Shown piece after piece: positions 21,562 through 27,191 of a stretch of 27,191 bases of DNA. Numbering within the stretch: the first letter of the stretch is position 1; every line of letters begins with the position of its first letter. Below the pieces are notes generated by a model. The model searched no databases. It saw only the letters and a list, made by a program, of their open reading frames with translations, and was not told the origin of the DNA. The stretch is from a virus: the IMG/VR virus record IMGVR_UViG_3300011115_000390, positions 1-27,191 of that record; one strand, given 5' to 3'. Made by a program: the position numbers and the translations under genes.

Positions 21562-22565
21562 ACGCCTATGAAGAACAATCACAAATTGACGAACTCCAAC
21601 GCCTCCTCAAAAAGGCGCAAGGAGAAGCAGCCCGAAACAAACGACGAACCGACGACATCGTCCAAGCCATCTATCAGGCCGCCTATGAGGCCGCTAAGGC
21701 ATCTGGGCGAGGACTCACTGTCAAGCGCCCTGCCGTGGATAAGCGACGTAAAGGGCATGAGGTCGCATTGGTTCACGCCACCGACTGGCAGTTAGGCAAG
21801 AAGACATCGTCGTACAACATTGCGGTCGCTGATCGGCGCATCGCCGAGTTCACCGACAAGGTCATCAGCCTCACGGAGATTCAACGCAAAGACCACCCGG
21901 TTGATGAATGCGTCCTGATGTTGGGTGGGGACATGGTGGAGGGCGGTGGGAATGTATTTAGTTCTCAAGTTTGGGAGATTGAAGCCCACCTGTTCGAGCA
22001 GCTCTTTGAGACCGCTCGACTCATCGAACGGATGGTGCGCACGTTGCAGGCAAACTTCGCCAAACCGTTGCGTATCGTCTGCGAATGGGGCAACCACGGA
22101 CGCCTCGGACGGTACGGTGACGGCACCTACGCCGGGGACAACGCCGACCGAATGGCCTACAAGATCGCCCAAGACCGAACCACCGACCTCCCAGCCATCT
22201 GGCAACACTCCGACGGCTGGTATCAACAATTCGCCGTCGGCAAGTATCGAGTCCTCCTCGTCCACGGAGACGAAATCAAGAGCTTCGGAGGGAACGTCCC
22301 CGCATTCGGCATCATGCGCAAAGTCAACGCCTGGGCATCAGGCGTCATCCCCGACTTCGACGACTGCTACATGGGCCACTACCACCAGAACATCACCATG
22401 ACCCTCGCCAACGGTGGACGAGTGTTCGTCTCCGGCAGCATCGAATCAGACTCCGACTACGCCAAAGAGTTCGTCGCAGCCACCGGCAAACCATCCCAAC
22501 GCCTCCACTTCATCAACCCTGAACGAGGCAGCGTCACCGCAGAGTACGTCGTATGGCTCTCCTAA
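21558..22565 (+). CDS. calcineurin-like metallophosphoesterase (335 aa)
   Basis: A two-metal phosphoesterase fold. Motifs in order: ATDWQLGKK (D76; the usual DxH His is Gln78), MLGGDMVEGG (D125), EWGNHGR (N179, H180), VLLVHGDE (H236) and YMGHYHQN (H274, H276). An N-terminal helical segment of about 65 residues (IDELQRLLKKAQGEAARNKR) is a likely coiled coil. Phage members of this group resemble Mre11/SbcD-type nucleases and may process DNA ends, but no partner ATPase is in the window. The Gln in motif I also occurs in other phage members as I remember them, so activity need not be lost. It starts with an ATGA overlap. Confidence 0.85.
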   Translation: MNAYEEQSQIDELQRLLKKAQGEAARNKRRTDDIVQAIYQAAYEAAKASGRGLTVKRPAVDKRRKGHEVALVHATDWQLGKKTSSYNIAVADRRIAEFTDKVISLTEIQRKDHPVDECVLMLGGDMVEGGGNVFSSQVWEIEAHLFEQLFETARLIERMVRTLQANFAKPLRIVCEWGNHGRLGRYGDGTYAGDNADRMAYKIAQDRTTDLPAIWQHSDGWYQQFAVGKYRVLLVHGDEIKSFGGNVPAFGIMRKVNAWASGVIPDFDDCYMGHYHQNITMTLANGGRVFVSGSIESDSDYAKEFVAATGKPSQRLHFINPERGSVTAEYVVWLS

Positions 22566-22813
22566 ACGAAGCAACCCTCGGCATCGTGACATGGCATGAC
22601 GCCCACGCCGAATCAGAATGGCAAGACCTAGACAACCTCGACCAAGACCCATACGTCGTGCGGACAGCCGGATGGATACTCCCCGACCGCAAACCCGGAC
22701 ACATCGTCATCGTCCAATCCATCGGAGCCGACGACTCCTGCGACGGAGTGCTCTGCATCCCCATCGGAATGGTCGTCAATACCCAGGTAGTGAGCCGAAC
22801 CGATCTCAGGTAG
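22553..22813 (+). CDS. small conserved-type hypothetical protein (86 aa)
   Basis: The product contains LGIVTWHDAHAESEWQDLDN and VVRTAGWILPDRKPGHIVIV, then DGVLCIPIGMVVNTQVV. The W-x-DAH...W pattern followed by a GW-hydrophobic core and IP-x-GM resembles small actinophage proteins of unknown role that form a compact beta domain. It overlaps the phosphoesterase gene by 13 bases. A 139-base structured leader follows it. Confidence 0.65.
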   Translation: MALLNEATLGIVTWHDAHAESEWQDLDNLDQDPYVVRTAGWILPDRKPGHIVIVQSIGADDSCDGVLCIPIGMVVNTQVVSRTDLR

Positions 22814-22828
22814 GGTTCGACTTAGACA

Positions 22829-22952
22829 TCACAAGGAGGTGTCCACTAGGCTGACGGACGGTAAGTCCTCGGCCTCGGCGGGCGTCACGAGTTGACTACC
22901 CCGCACAGTTTCCCTCCTTGGCTGTGCGGTCACACCCACGAAAGGTCACCTC
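22829..22952 (+). promoter_or_regulatory. structured leader RNA before the lysozyme-like gene (candidate riboregulator)
   Basis: An SD-like CAAGGAGG (22832-22839) is perfectly complementary to CCTCCTTG (22913-22920), which sits in the 13-nt loop of a perfect 8-bp hairpin (CCGCACAG 22901-22908 with CTGTGCGG 22922-22929). Pairing would form a pseudoknot. A competing stem (GCGGG 22878-22882 with CCCGC 22900-22904, plus GTCA 22884-22887 with TGAC 22893-22896) cannot coexist with the full hairpin. GTCC/GGAC/GTCC at 22841, 22856 and 22865 also give two exclusive small stems. The actual SD of the next gene is AAAGG at 22941-22945. An 18-codon GTG ORF (22839-22895) overlaps the first SD. Confidence 0.5.
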
Positions 22953-23471
22953 ATGCGAACCCTCACCGCAACCCTCACACTCACCCTCATAGCCATCCTC
23001 GGACTCGTCCCAGCCATGGCCGCAGAAGCCCCACAACAGCCCACCAAACGCCCTGTGGCATCCACTAGCACCACCACTACCACCCTGCCTCCAACGCCTC
23101 CCAGACGCCCTCTGAACGTCGCTGACGGGCAATCCTGCCCAGGCTGGATAGACATCGCCCGTGAGGTCGGCTGGCCTGAAGCCGAACTGCCGATGGTTGG
23201 GGCGATCACCTACTTCGAGTCCCGATGCCGAAGCGACGTCCGGGGCGACAAAGGCCGATCCTGGACCGCCTTCCAACTCCACACCACCTCATGGTGCCGA
23301 CCCACCAAGTACTACCCGAACGGCTATCTGCAATCGTTGCAAATAGTGAAGACCTGCGAAGACCTCCTCGACCCACACACCGCAGCCCGTGCCGCCCTCG
23401 CCATCTGGCAGTACGGAGGCTGGAACCCGTGGACCACTCGCCACCTAGCATCCACCAGTCTCGGCCACTAA
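22953..23471 (+). CDS. secreted lysozyme/transglycosylase-like protein (172 aa)
   Basis: A signal peptide is clear (MRTLTATLTLTLIAILGLVP, cleavage near AMA|AE at 23). A Ser/Thr/Pro linker (36-55) follows, then a compact lysozyme-like domain (60-172). GAITYFESRCRSDV (83-96) holds the probable catalytic Glu89. FQLHTTSWC, CEDLLDPHTAARAALAIWQY and GGWNPWTT complete the pattern of small transglycosylases. Cys62, Cys92, Cys115 and Cys135 could pair outside the cell. It would cleave glycan strands, complementing the cytoplasmic M15 peptidase, or act on the wall during entry or superinfection exclusion. The AAAGG ribosome site lies within CCACGAAAGGTCA, shared with the major capsid gene leader. Confidence 0.8.
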   Translation: MRTLTATLTLTLIAILGLVPAMAAEAPQQPTKRPVASTSTTTTTLPPTPPRRPLNVADGQSCPGWIDIAREVGWPEAELPMVGAITYFESRCRSDVRGDKGRSWTAFQLHTTSWCRPTKYYPNGYLQSLQIVKTCEDLLDPHTAARAALAIWQYGGWNPWTTRHLASTSLGH

Positions 23472-23479
23472 TGCCGTAA

Positions 23480-23493
23480 GGTCGAATCCGACC
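23480..23493 (+). other. short inverted repeat between lysozyme and membrane protein genes
   Basis: GGTCG (23480-23484) pairs with CGACC (23489-23493) around AATC. It is small and not followed by a U-run, so at most it spaces the two genes. AAGGAGG follows at 23498-23504 for the next start. Confidence 0.3.
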
Positions 23494-23507
23494 CACAAGG
23501 AGGGCTC

Positions 23508-23750
23508 ATGAAACCAAAAGAGAAACTGATACTGAACGGCTTGTTCATGTTCGCATGGATAGGACTCTGGCTCACCGGACCAGAAAACCCAGACAACAAA
23601 TACACCGACTGGCAAATCGCAATCTTCATTGCGGTACTCGTCATCGGATTCGTGTCAGCGGTGCGTTCATGGTCGCAACTCATCCAGCAGCGTGACGCTG
23701 ATCGACTCACCGAAATCTTGAAGCGCCGTGACCGACGAACCAATCGCTAA
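23508..23750 (+). CDS. two-helix membrane protein, holin-like (80 aa)
   Basis: MKPKEKLILNGLFMFAWIGL begins the first transmembrane helix (about 8-23), a short DNKYTDW loop follows, and a second helix spans about 36-55 (IAIFIAVLVIGFVSAV). The tail is charged and basic (LTEILKRRDRRTNR). AAGGAGG stands 3-9 nt before the ATG. Topology (both termini probably inside) fits small class II holins, and the neighbour upstream is a secreted lysozyme-like enzyme. It is the fourth holin-like small membrane protein in the window, so which one times lysis cannot be told. It overlaps the WhiB gene by 23 bases. Confidence 0.65.
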   Translation: MKPKEKLILNGLFMFAWIGLWLTGPENPDNKYTDWQIAIFIAVLVIGFVSAVRSWSQLIQQRDADRLTEILKRRDRRTNR

Positions 23751-24030
23751 CTGGACGAACGAAGACAACGTCTTCGTCGGCAGACACCCAGTCTGGTATC
23801 GCTACGCAGCCTGCTACGGCAAATCAGGCGACCTGTTCTTTGAGGAAGGTGTGCGACGTCTCGTCATTGAAGCCAAGTCGTATTGCATCAAATGCCCGGT
23901 ACGCATCGACTGCCTTGAACATGCCATAAAGCATGAGGAGGTTGGTGTGTGGGGCGGGTTGACGACGACGGAACGTAGGCGTGAGGCTCGTCGTAGGATA
24001 AGACTTCGTGGCACATCCAAACAAACGTAA
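23728..24030 (+). CDS. WhiB-family [4Fe-4S] transcription factor (100 aa)
   Basis: WhiB-like proteins occur only in actinobacteria and their phages and bind sigma factor region 4 through an iron-sulfur cluster. The four ligands are visible: Cys29 in AACYGKSGDLFF and Cys53, Cys56, Cys62 in SYCIKCPVRIDCLEHA (C-x2-C-x5-C). The GVWGG turn (73-77) and a basic C-terminal tail (TERRREARRRIRLR) for DNA contact are present. The GTG start at 23728 lies inside the preceding gene (23-base overlap) and gives the usual length. It may shift host or phage transcription, or exclude superinfecting phages as TM4 WhiB does. It is the strongest host-range clue in the window. Confidence 0.93.
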   Translation: MTDEPIANWTNEDNVFVGRHPVWYRYAACYGKSGDLFFEEGVRRLVIEAKSYCIKCPVRIDCLEHAIKHEEVGVWGGLTTTERRREARRRIRLRGTSKQT

Positions 24031-24355
24031 AGGCAACCGAGCCGAGCTGCTCGTCGCCAAATGGTTGCGCAAGTTCGGGTGGGTGAACGCTGAACGCAGT
24101 CGTGCCGGATGGACCGACGACCGAGGCGACATCGACGGAATCGTTGGGGTCTGTATTGAGGTCAAAGCGGAGAAGAAAATTGACCTACCTGGCTACATCC
24201 GAGAACTCGAAGTTGAGATGGCCAACGCCCGTGCATGGACAGGAGCCGTCATCGTCAAACGTCGTGGATCAGAAGACGTGGACGACTGGTATGCCGTCAT
24301 GCCAGCCAAAGTGTGGGCCGAGCTCCTTGCGATGCTCGACCAGCCAAAGGCATGA
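24008..24355 (+). CDS. PD-(D/E)XK nuclease, Holliday-junction-resolvase-like (115 aa)
   Basis: From GTG 24008 the product begins MAHPNKRKGNRAELLVAKWL. The nuclease core has Glu13 in the first helix, Asp41 in RGDIDGI and Glu51-x-Lys53 in CIEVKAEKK, the D...ExK metal-binding signature, with a following amphipathic helix (PGYIRELEVEMANARAW). Size and the Lys/Arg-rich N-terminus match Hjc-type or phage resolvase-like endonucleases that resolve branched DNA during replication and before packaging. It overlaps WhiB by 23 bases and marks the start of the DNA-metabolism genes. A restriction-type role is less likely in this setting. Confidence 0.8.
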   Translation: MAHPNKRKGNRAELLVAKWLRKFGWVNAERSRAGWTDDRGDIDGIVGVCIEVKAEKKIDLPGYIRELEVEMANARAWTGAVIVKRRGSEDVDDWYAVMPAKVWAELLAMLDQPKA

Positions 24356-24356
24356 T

Positions 24357-24380
24357 TTGACAGGCATGGTAAAATAGATT
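24357..24380 (+). promoter_or_regulatory. possible extended -10 promoter before the 60-aa gene
   Basis: TGGTAAAAT (24367-24375) matches an extended -10 element (TGnTAnnnT). TTGACA (24357-24362) lies upstream but only 7 bases before TAAAAT, too close for a standard -35/-10 pair. This is the most AT-rich spot in the region and the following gene has a full AAGGAGG. Confidence 0.35.
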
Positions 24381-24401
24381 CAGGCAAGTAAGGAGGCCGA
24401 A

Positions 24402-24584
24402 ATGAATCTCAAGCAGTTTCGTGTTGCACCCGGTGAATACCGAATCGGAGACTGGACCATCCTTCGTGGCGGTCACAGCTATTGGCAAGTCCGAGATCAG
24501 TTCGATGATCTAGTCGAATACTTCCGCACCGCCACGGAAGCCATCCGATTCACCATCCACCACCAGCCAACACCCCACCGATAA
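24402..24584 (+). CDS. small hypothetical protein (60 aa)
   Basis: The product starts MNLKQFRVAPGEYRIGDWTI and continues with RGGHSYWQVRDQFDDLVEYF, RTATEAIRF and a His/Pro tail. The pattern G-x-Y-x-I-x-x-W-T-I...W-x-V-x-D...F-x-T-x-x-EA-I-x-F is seen in tiny phage and bacterial domains with a three-stranded sheet and a helix, function unknown. AAGGAGG precedes the ATG by 5 nt. A promoter-like sequence lies just before it. Confidence 0.7.
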   Translation: MNLKQFRVAPGEYRIGDWTILRGGHSYWQVRDQFDDLVEYFRTATEAIRFTIHHQPTPHR

Positions 24585-24632
24585 GGTACATTCAGTAATC
24601 CCAATTAGCCCAACTACAAGAAAGGCCCGCCA

Positions 24633-25760
24633 ATGCCCGCCACCGACGACTTCACCACAGGTGAAGCACCCAAAGACCGATGGGGTCGCTACCTCATCAC
24701 CACACGCAGTGGGAAACAAACCTCATTCCCACGAGTCACCACCATCGCCAAATGCTTGGATGATGAAGGTGCGTTGACAGCGTGGAAGGGTCGCATGACT
24801 GCGACAGGTCTGGTGCAACGCAACGACCTCCTCGTCGCAGCATCAGCAGCACTCGAAGACCGCACCGCACTCGACCGCATCGTCCAACAAGCCATCGAAG
24901 CAGCAGGAGCATCCAGCAAAGCCAACATCGGCACCGCACTCCACTCACTCACCCAAGCGTTGGACCTCGGCCAGAAACCAGCAATCCTCCCCGGACTACA
25001 GGACGACGTTGACGCCTACCTCAAAGGCATCACCCAACACGGCGTCATCATCGACCCACGCTTCGTCGAAGTACTCCTCGTCAACGAAAAGTTCGAGTAC
25101 GCAGGCACAGCGGATCGCATCGCCCGATTCAACACCCGCAAAAAGAAACAGGTGTTTGACTTGAAGACGGGTTCCATCGACTACGCAATGAACGCCATCG
25201 CAGTCCAGATGGCGATGTACGCCAACGCCGAATACATCTACAACTGGCAAACCCAAGAGCACATACCGATGCCAGACATCGACAAGACACGAGGCGTCAT
25301 CCTCCACCTGCCTGCTGGCAAAGGAGAACTCGCCCTCTACGAAGTAGACCTCGTCGCCGGGTGGGAAGCAGCACAGATGGCCATGGACGTTCGAGCATGG
25401 CGCAAACGCAAAGACCTGCACATCAAAGTGCATGTGGAGGTGGCGGCCAACGACGGGATTCCGCCCACGACCGGAGTCGCCACCTCTACAGCACCCGACC
25501 TCAACCGCAACGACGCACTCACACGCATCAAAAACCTCCCAACCCCAGCACAAGAGCTGTTGAAGAAACATTGGCCTGCACCAGGCGTCAAACTGCCCGA
25601 CCTCAACGAAGAGCAGTTGGACATCCTGATGATTCGGTTGGATCAGTTGGAGACCGAGTTCTCTGCCGGGTTCCTCCCCAACAACGAACCCGACCTCCAA
25701 CCCATCACCAAAGCACCAACCCGCAAAAAGGCACCAGCCAAGAAGAAGGTGGCAAAGTGA
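24633..25760 (+). CDS. Cas4/RecB-like PD-(D/E)XK exonuclease (375 aa)
   Basis: The nuclease core follows the RecB-family order: GTALHSLTQ with His104, EYAGTADRIARF with Asp161, QVFDLKTGS with Asp176 and Lys178, and AVQMAMYANAEYIYNW with the Gln192/Tyr196 motif. The N-terminal region (TSFPRVTTIAKCLDDEGALTAW in two parts) is that of phage Cas4-like exonucleases. No Cys cluster typical of Cas4 Fe-S proteins is visible. The C-terminal 100 residues hold helices and a basic PTRKKAPAKKKVAK tail that could contact DNA. Such enzymes act in recombination or replication with an SSB-type partner; the neighbouring gene at 26157 is a candidate. AAGAAAGG precedes the ATG by about 8 nt. Confidence 0.85.
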   Translation: MPATDDFTTGEAPKDRWGRYLITTRSGKQTSFPRVTTIAKCLDDEGALTAWKGRMTATGLVQRNDLLVAASAALEDRTALDRIVQQAIEAAGASSKANIGTALHSLTQALDLGQKPAILPGLQDDVDAYLKGITQHGVIIDPRFVEVLLVNEKFEYAGTADRIARFNTRKKKQVFDLKTGSIDYAMNAIAVQMAMYANAEYIYNWQTQEHIPMPDIDKTRGVILHLPAGKGELALYEVDLVAGWEAAQMAMDVRAWRKRKDLHIKVHVEVAANDGIPPTTGVATSTAPDLNRNDALTRIKNLPTPAQELLKKHWPAPGVKLPDLNEEQLDILMIRLDQLETEFSAGFLPNNEPDLQPITKAPTRKKAPAKKKVAK

Positions 25761-26167
25761 CACCGCTTGAAGGTCGCCTCGTTGACGAATCCGTCGTCAC
25801 GATTCTCGCAATGCGATTCACCAAACTTGATGACAAGTCACGGCTCGTCATCCGAGACATCGCCGATGAAGCCAACGGCTCCATCAGCATGAACCCGCCC
25901 ACCGAACGTCGAATCGGCATCGCCCGCATCCTGCTGGAGATCGCCGAAAACGACGGCCATGTGGACAAAGACCTCGTGCGTAGCATCTGCGAACTACGCA
26001 CAGGAAAGAAATACAACACCGCAGGAGAAGCCCTGGCTGACCTGTCATGGGTTGACGCCGAACGAGTTTGGTCGTCATTCCAAGACATCTACAACAACCG
26101 GGTGCAACTCGAATACCACCCCAAAACCAACAACTACACCATCAAGGAGTACAGCAATGTCCGATGA
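25757..26167 (+). CDS. hypothetical helical protein (136 aa)
   Basis: I choose the GTG at 25757, which overlaps the exonuclease stop (GTGA); the frame is open further upstream only as a shadow of the exonuclease gene. The product (MTPLEGRLVDESVVTILAMR) has an N-terminal helical part, a conserved-looking NPPTERRIGIARILLEIAEN segment and a C-terminal beta tail (QLEYHPKTNNYTIKEY). No motif is recognised. Its place between an exonuclease and a likely ssDNA-binding protein suggests a replication or recombination accessory. It overlaps the next gene by 11 bases. Confidence 0.65.
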   Translation: MTPLEGRLVDESVVTILAMRFTKLDDKSRLVIRDIADEANGSISMNPPTERRIGIARILLEIAENDGHVDKDLVRSICELRTGKKYNTAGEALADLSWVDAERVWSSFQDIYNNRVQLEYHPKTNNYTIKEYSNVR

Positions 26168-26564
26168 GTTCATGGAATCAACATCAGGTGGCCCGAAGCT
26201 GCCTGCACTCAAGTTCGCCAAAATTGGCGACACACACACCGGCACCGTCACCGAAGTCACCAAACTTCAGGACAAGGACCCGGCAGGCAATGTCAAGACC
26301 TACGACAACGGCGACCCACGCTGGGTGTTCGTCTTCACCCTCGACACCCCAATCGGTGCATCCAACTTGTGGGTGCGAGGACAGATGGTCAAGGCGATCC
26401 GTGAAGCAGCCGAGAAGGCAGGCGTCAAAACGCTCGTCGGCTCCACGCTGAGCGTGCGCTACACGGGTGACGGTGAGAAGAAGTCGGCTGCGTTCAACGC
26501 ACCGAAGCTCTACGCCGCCAAAGTCGAAGCACCGAAGAACGATGCTTCGGCAGAGATGTGGTGA
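26157..26564 (+). CDS. putative OB-fold ssDNA-binding-type protein (135 aa)
   Basis: The ATG at 26157 has AAGGAG 7 nt upstream. The sequence reads KFAKIGDTHTGTVTEVTKLQ, PRWVFVFTLDTP, NLWVRGQMVKAIREAAEKAG and STLSVRYTGDGEKKSAAFNA. The succession of strands with G-x-V-x-x-V, a central helix (VKAIREAAEKAG) and a final barrel strand resembles actinophage OB-fold proteins that sit beside Cas4-like exonucleases. I do not see canonical SSB signatures or an acidic SSB tail. ssDNA binding is inferred from fold pattern and neighbours. Confidence 0.6.
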   Translation: MSDEFMESTSGGPKLPALKFAKIGDTHTGTVTEVTKLQDKDPAGNVKTYDNGDPRWVFVFTLDTPIGASNLWVRGQMVKAIREAAEKAGVKTLVGSTLSVRYTGDGEKKSAAFNAPKLYAAKVEAPKNDASAEMW

Positions 26565-26565
26565 C

Positions 26566-26649
26566 GTGGAACTGATTGTTCTCGTCGTCATCATTGGTGT
26601 TGTGACCTGGGTTGCCCTGCGTGGCCCAGGTCGCACACCGCAGCCATAG
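26566..26649 (+). CDS. very small membrane peptide (27 aa)
   Basis: From GTG 26566 the product is MELIVLVVIIGVVTWVALRG plus a short Pro/basic tail. It is one transmembrane helix with positive residues after it. It begins 1 base after the previous stop. The ribosome site is weak, so expression is uncertain, but the pure hydrophobic run followed at once by basic residues is unlikely by chance. Confidence 0.4.
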   Translation: MELIVLVVIIGVVTWVALRGPGRTPQP

Positions 26650-26653
26650 AACT

Positions 26654-26702
26654 TGTGACCGGGGCAGGTTTTTCCCTTCCCTTTTTCCCTGTCCCGGTCA
26701 CA
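26654..26702 (+). terminator. 15-bp hairpin with polypyrimidine loop
   Basis: TGTGACCGGGGCAGG (26654-26668) pairs with CCTGTCCCGGTCACA (26688-26702) with one G-U and no mismatch. The 19-nt loop (26669-26687) contains only C and T. There is no U-run after the 3' arm, so it is not a classical intrinsic terminator. It occupies most of the 26650-26720 gap and could be a processing, stabilising or factor-dependent stop signal. Confidence 0.5.
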
Positions 26703-26720
26703 TCCTGTTAGAAAGCATCC

Positions 26721-26852
26721 ATGACCAAACAAGAAATCAGGGACGCCATCGAGTTCCTACGCCGAGTGTTCGTCGGCCAAGGAGACGTGGATCGTCTTGA
26801 AGCAGCAATCAAAGCCCTAGAAGCCGAACTCACAAGGAGAAACAAGAAATGA
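26721..26852 (+). CDS. small helical hypothetical protein (43 aa)
   Basis: The product MTKQEIRDAIEFLRRVFVGQ continues with a GDVDRLEAAIKALEAELTRR helix. Two amphipathic helices are separated by GQGD. Its stop overlaps the next start by ATGA, which supports it. Its ribosome site is poor (AGAAAG, 9 nt upstream). No family recognised. Confidence 0.55.
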   Translation: MTKQEIRDAIEFLRRVFVGQGDVDRLEAAIKALEAELTRRNKK

Positions 26853-27073
26853 CCTACGACATCGACGCACTACGACAAATGAACGAGGAGGCACAACTTC
26901 GCATCGCCGAACTGTCCACCGTCCTCGCACACGTCACCGAACAACGAGACAACCTCGAAGACTCGTTGACCGCAGCGATACGAGAAGTTGACGCCTACAA
27001 ACAACAAATCGCATCGCTGACCGCCACCATCGAACGCCTCCGACTCCACATCGCCCAAGGAGTCGAACTGTGA
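26849..27073 (+). CDS. coiled-coil protein (74 aa)
   Basis: MTYDIDALRQMNEEAQLRIA is followed by continuous heptads (AELSTVLAHVTEQRDNLED, then VDAYKQQIASLTATIERLRL) through residue 70. It should be a homo- or hetero-oligomeric coiled coil. AAGGAG lies 10 nt upstream within the previous gene. It ends in a GTGA overlap with the last gene. Function unknown. Confidence 0.65.
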   Translation: MTYDIDALRQMNEEAQLRIAELSTVLAHVTEQRDNLEDSLTAAIREVDAYKQQIASLTATIERLRLHIAQGVEL

Positions 27074-27191
27074 CCAAAGGTTCCGAAATCCTCACCGAAG
27101 CCCACGACCTCGTCAACGGCCCACGCCAAGACGCCTACAGCCACCCATTCGACGACTACTGGAAAGTCTCACAACTCTTCTACGCCTTCAC
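27070..27191 (+). CDS. DUF6378-like protein, N-terminal part (3' truncated by window edge)
   Basis: From GTG 27070 the visible 40 residues (MTKGSEILTEAHDLVNGPRQ, then DAYSHPFDDYWKVSQLF) match the start of small phage proteins with ILxEAxxLVxGxRxxxYxHPxxDF, which I know as the DUF6378 type. These are common near nucleotide or replication genes; no enzymatic activity is established to my knowledge. The gene runs off the right edge and its end is not visible. Confidence 0.7.
   Translation, partial: MTKGSEILTEAHDLVNGPRQDAYSHPFDDYWKVSQLFYAF

Noticed and set aside
22811-22828. GGTTCGA-like T-loop suggesting a tRNA
   Set aside because: No acceptor stem, anticodon arm or correct spacing around it can be found.
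22892-22920. TTGACT as a -35 element for the lysozyme gene
   Set aside because: No -10-like hexamer at 16-18 bases; the site lies in the stem of the leader structure.
25361-25756. Upstream extension of the 136-aa gene at 25757
   Set aside because: This part is a low-complexity out-of-frame reading of the exonuclease gene; GTG 25757 with a GTGA overlap is the better start.
24996-25763. Minus-strand open frame (255 codons) opposite the exonuclease
   Set aside because: Shadow of a recognised RecB-like gene; the Cys/Val/Gly/Asp-rich product has no motif.
25959-26156. Upstream extension of the OB-fold-like gene
   Set aside because: Overlaps another gene in a different frame; ATG 26157 has AAGGAG at the right distance.
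1-27191. Integrase, excisionase, repressor or insertion sequence
   Set aside because: No serine or tyrosine recombinase motifs, transposase or terminal repeats were seen on either strand; such genes could lie outside the window.

Overview
The window looks like a contiguous piece of a tailed phage (siphovirus-type, HK97-fold) or prophage of an actinobacterium. All genes I can support lie on the + strand and are tightly packed, often with ATGA, GTGA, TGATG or TAATG stop/start overlaps. A WhiB-family protein, alternative GTG/TTG starts, G+C in the mid-to-high 50s by eye, and secreted proteins with Thr-rich (TTTTE) linkers point to an actinobacterial host. An aquatic, Acidimicrobiia-like host is my guess; the sequence does not prove it. 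I see no integrase, repressor, tRNA or attachment site, so lifestyle is undetermined.

Layout. 1-7390 is packaging and head: terminase large subunit (5' end off the window), a 50-aa membrane protein, portal, three small structural proteins, a multidomain Cys-cluster protein, prohead protease and major capsid protein. A sigma70-like promoter and a 5' stem-loop precede the capsid gene. 7391-10622 is a glycan-modification insert: a strong hairpin, a GT4 and a GT2 glycosyltransferase, a third GT-A-like protein and a SAM methyltransferase. 10635-18765 is neck and tail: connector, tail terminator, a 56-aa protein, tail tube, tail assembly chaperone with a clear -1 frameshift signal, an HK97-gp10-like protein, an unexpected primase (AEP)-like protein, tape measure, minor tail protein, glycine-rich adhesin and a small tail-associated protein. 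18762-23750 is surface and lysis: a secreted PA14/Thr-rich protein, several holin-like membrane proteins, an M15 endopeptidase, a metallophosphoesterase, and a secreted lysozyme-like protein behind a structured leader RNA. 23728-27191 is regulation and DNA metabolism: WhiB, a resolvase-like PD-(D/E)XK nuclease, a Cas4/RecB-like exonuclease, a possible OB-fold protein, and small ORFs up to a truncated DUF6378-like gene.

The most interesting items are: (i) a leader RNA at 22814-22952 in which a Shine-Dalgarno sequence can pair with the loop of a downstream hairpin, with a competing stem; (ii) reuse of the same hairpin arms and ribosome-binding segment before the major capsid gene; (iii) the CCCTTTG frameshift site in the tail chaperone; (iv) a primase-like protein inside the tail operon; (v) a tag-like peptide shared by two structural proteins; (vi) abrupt intragenic switches of G/C strand skew; (vii) a probable one-base frame disruption at the start of the GT4 gene. 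No stretch over 300 bases lacks a gene; the longest gaps (119-139 bases) are described as features.
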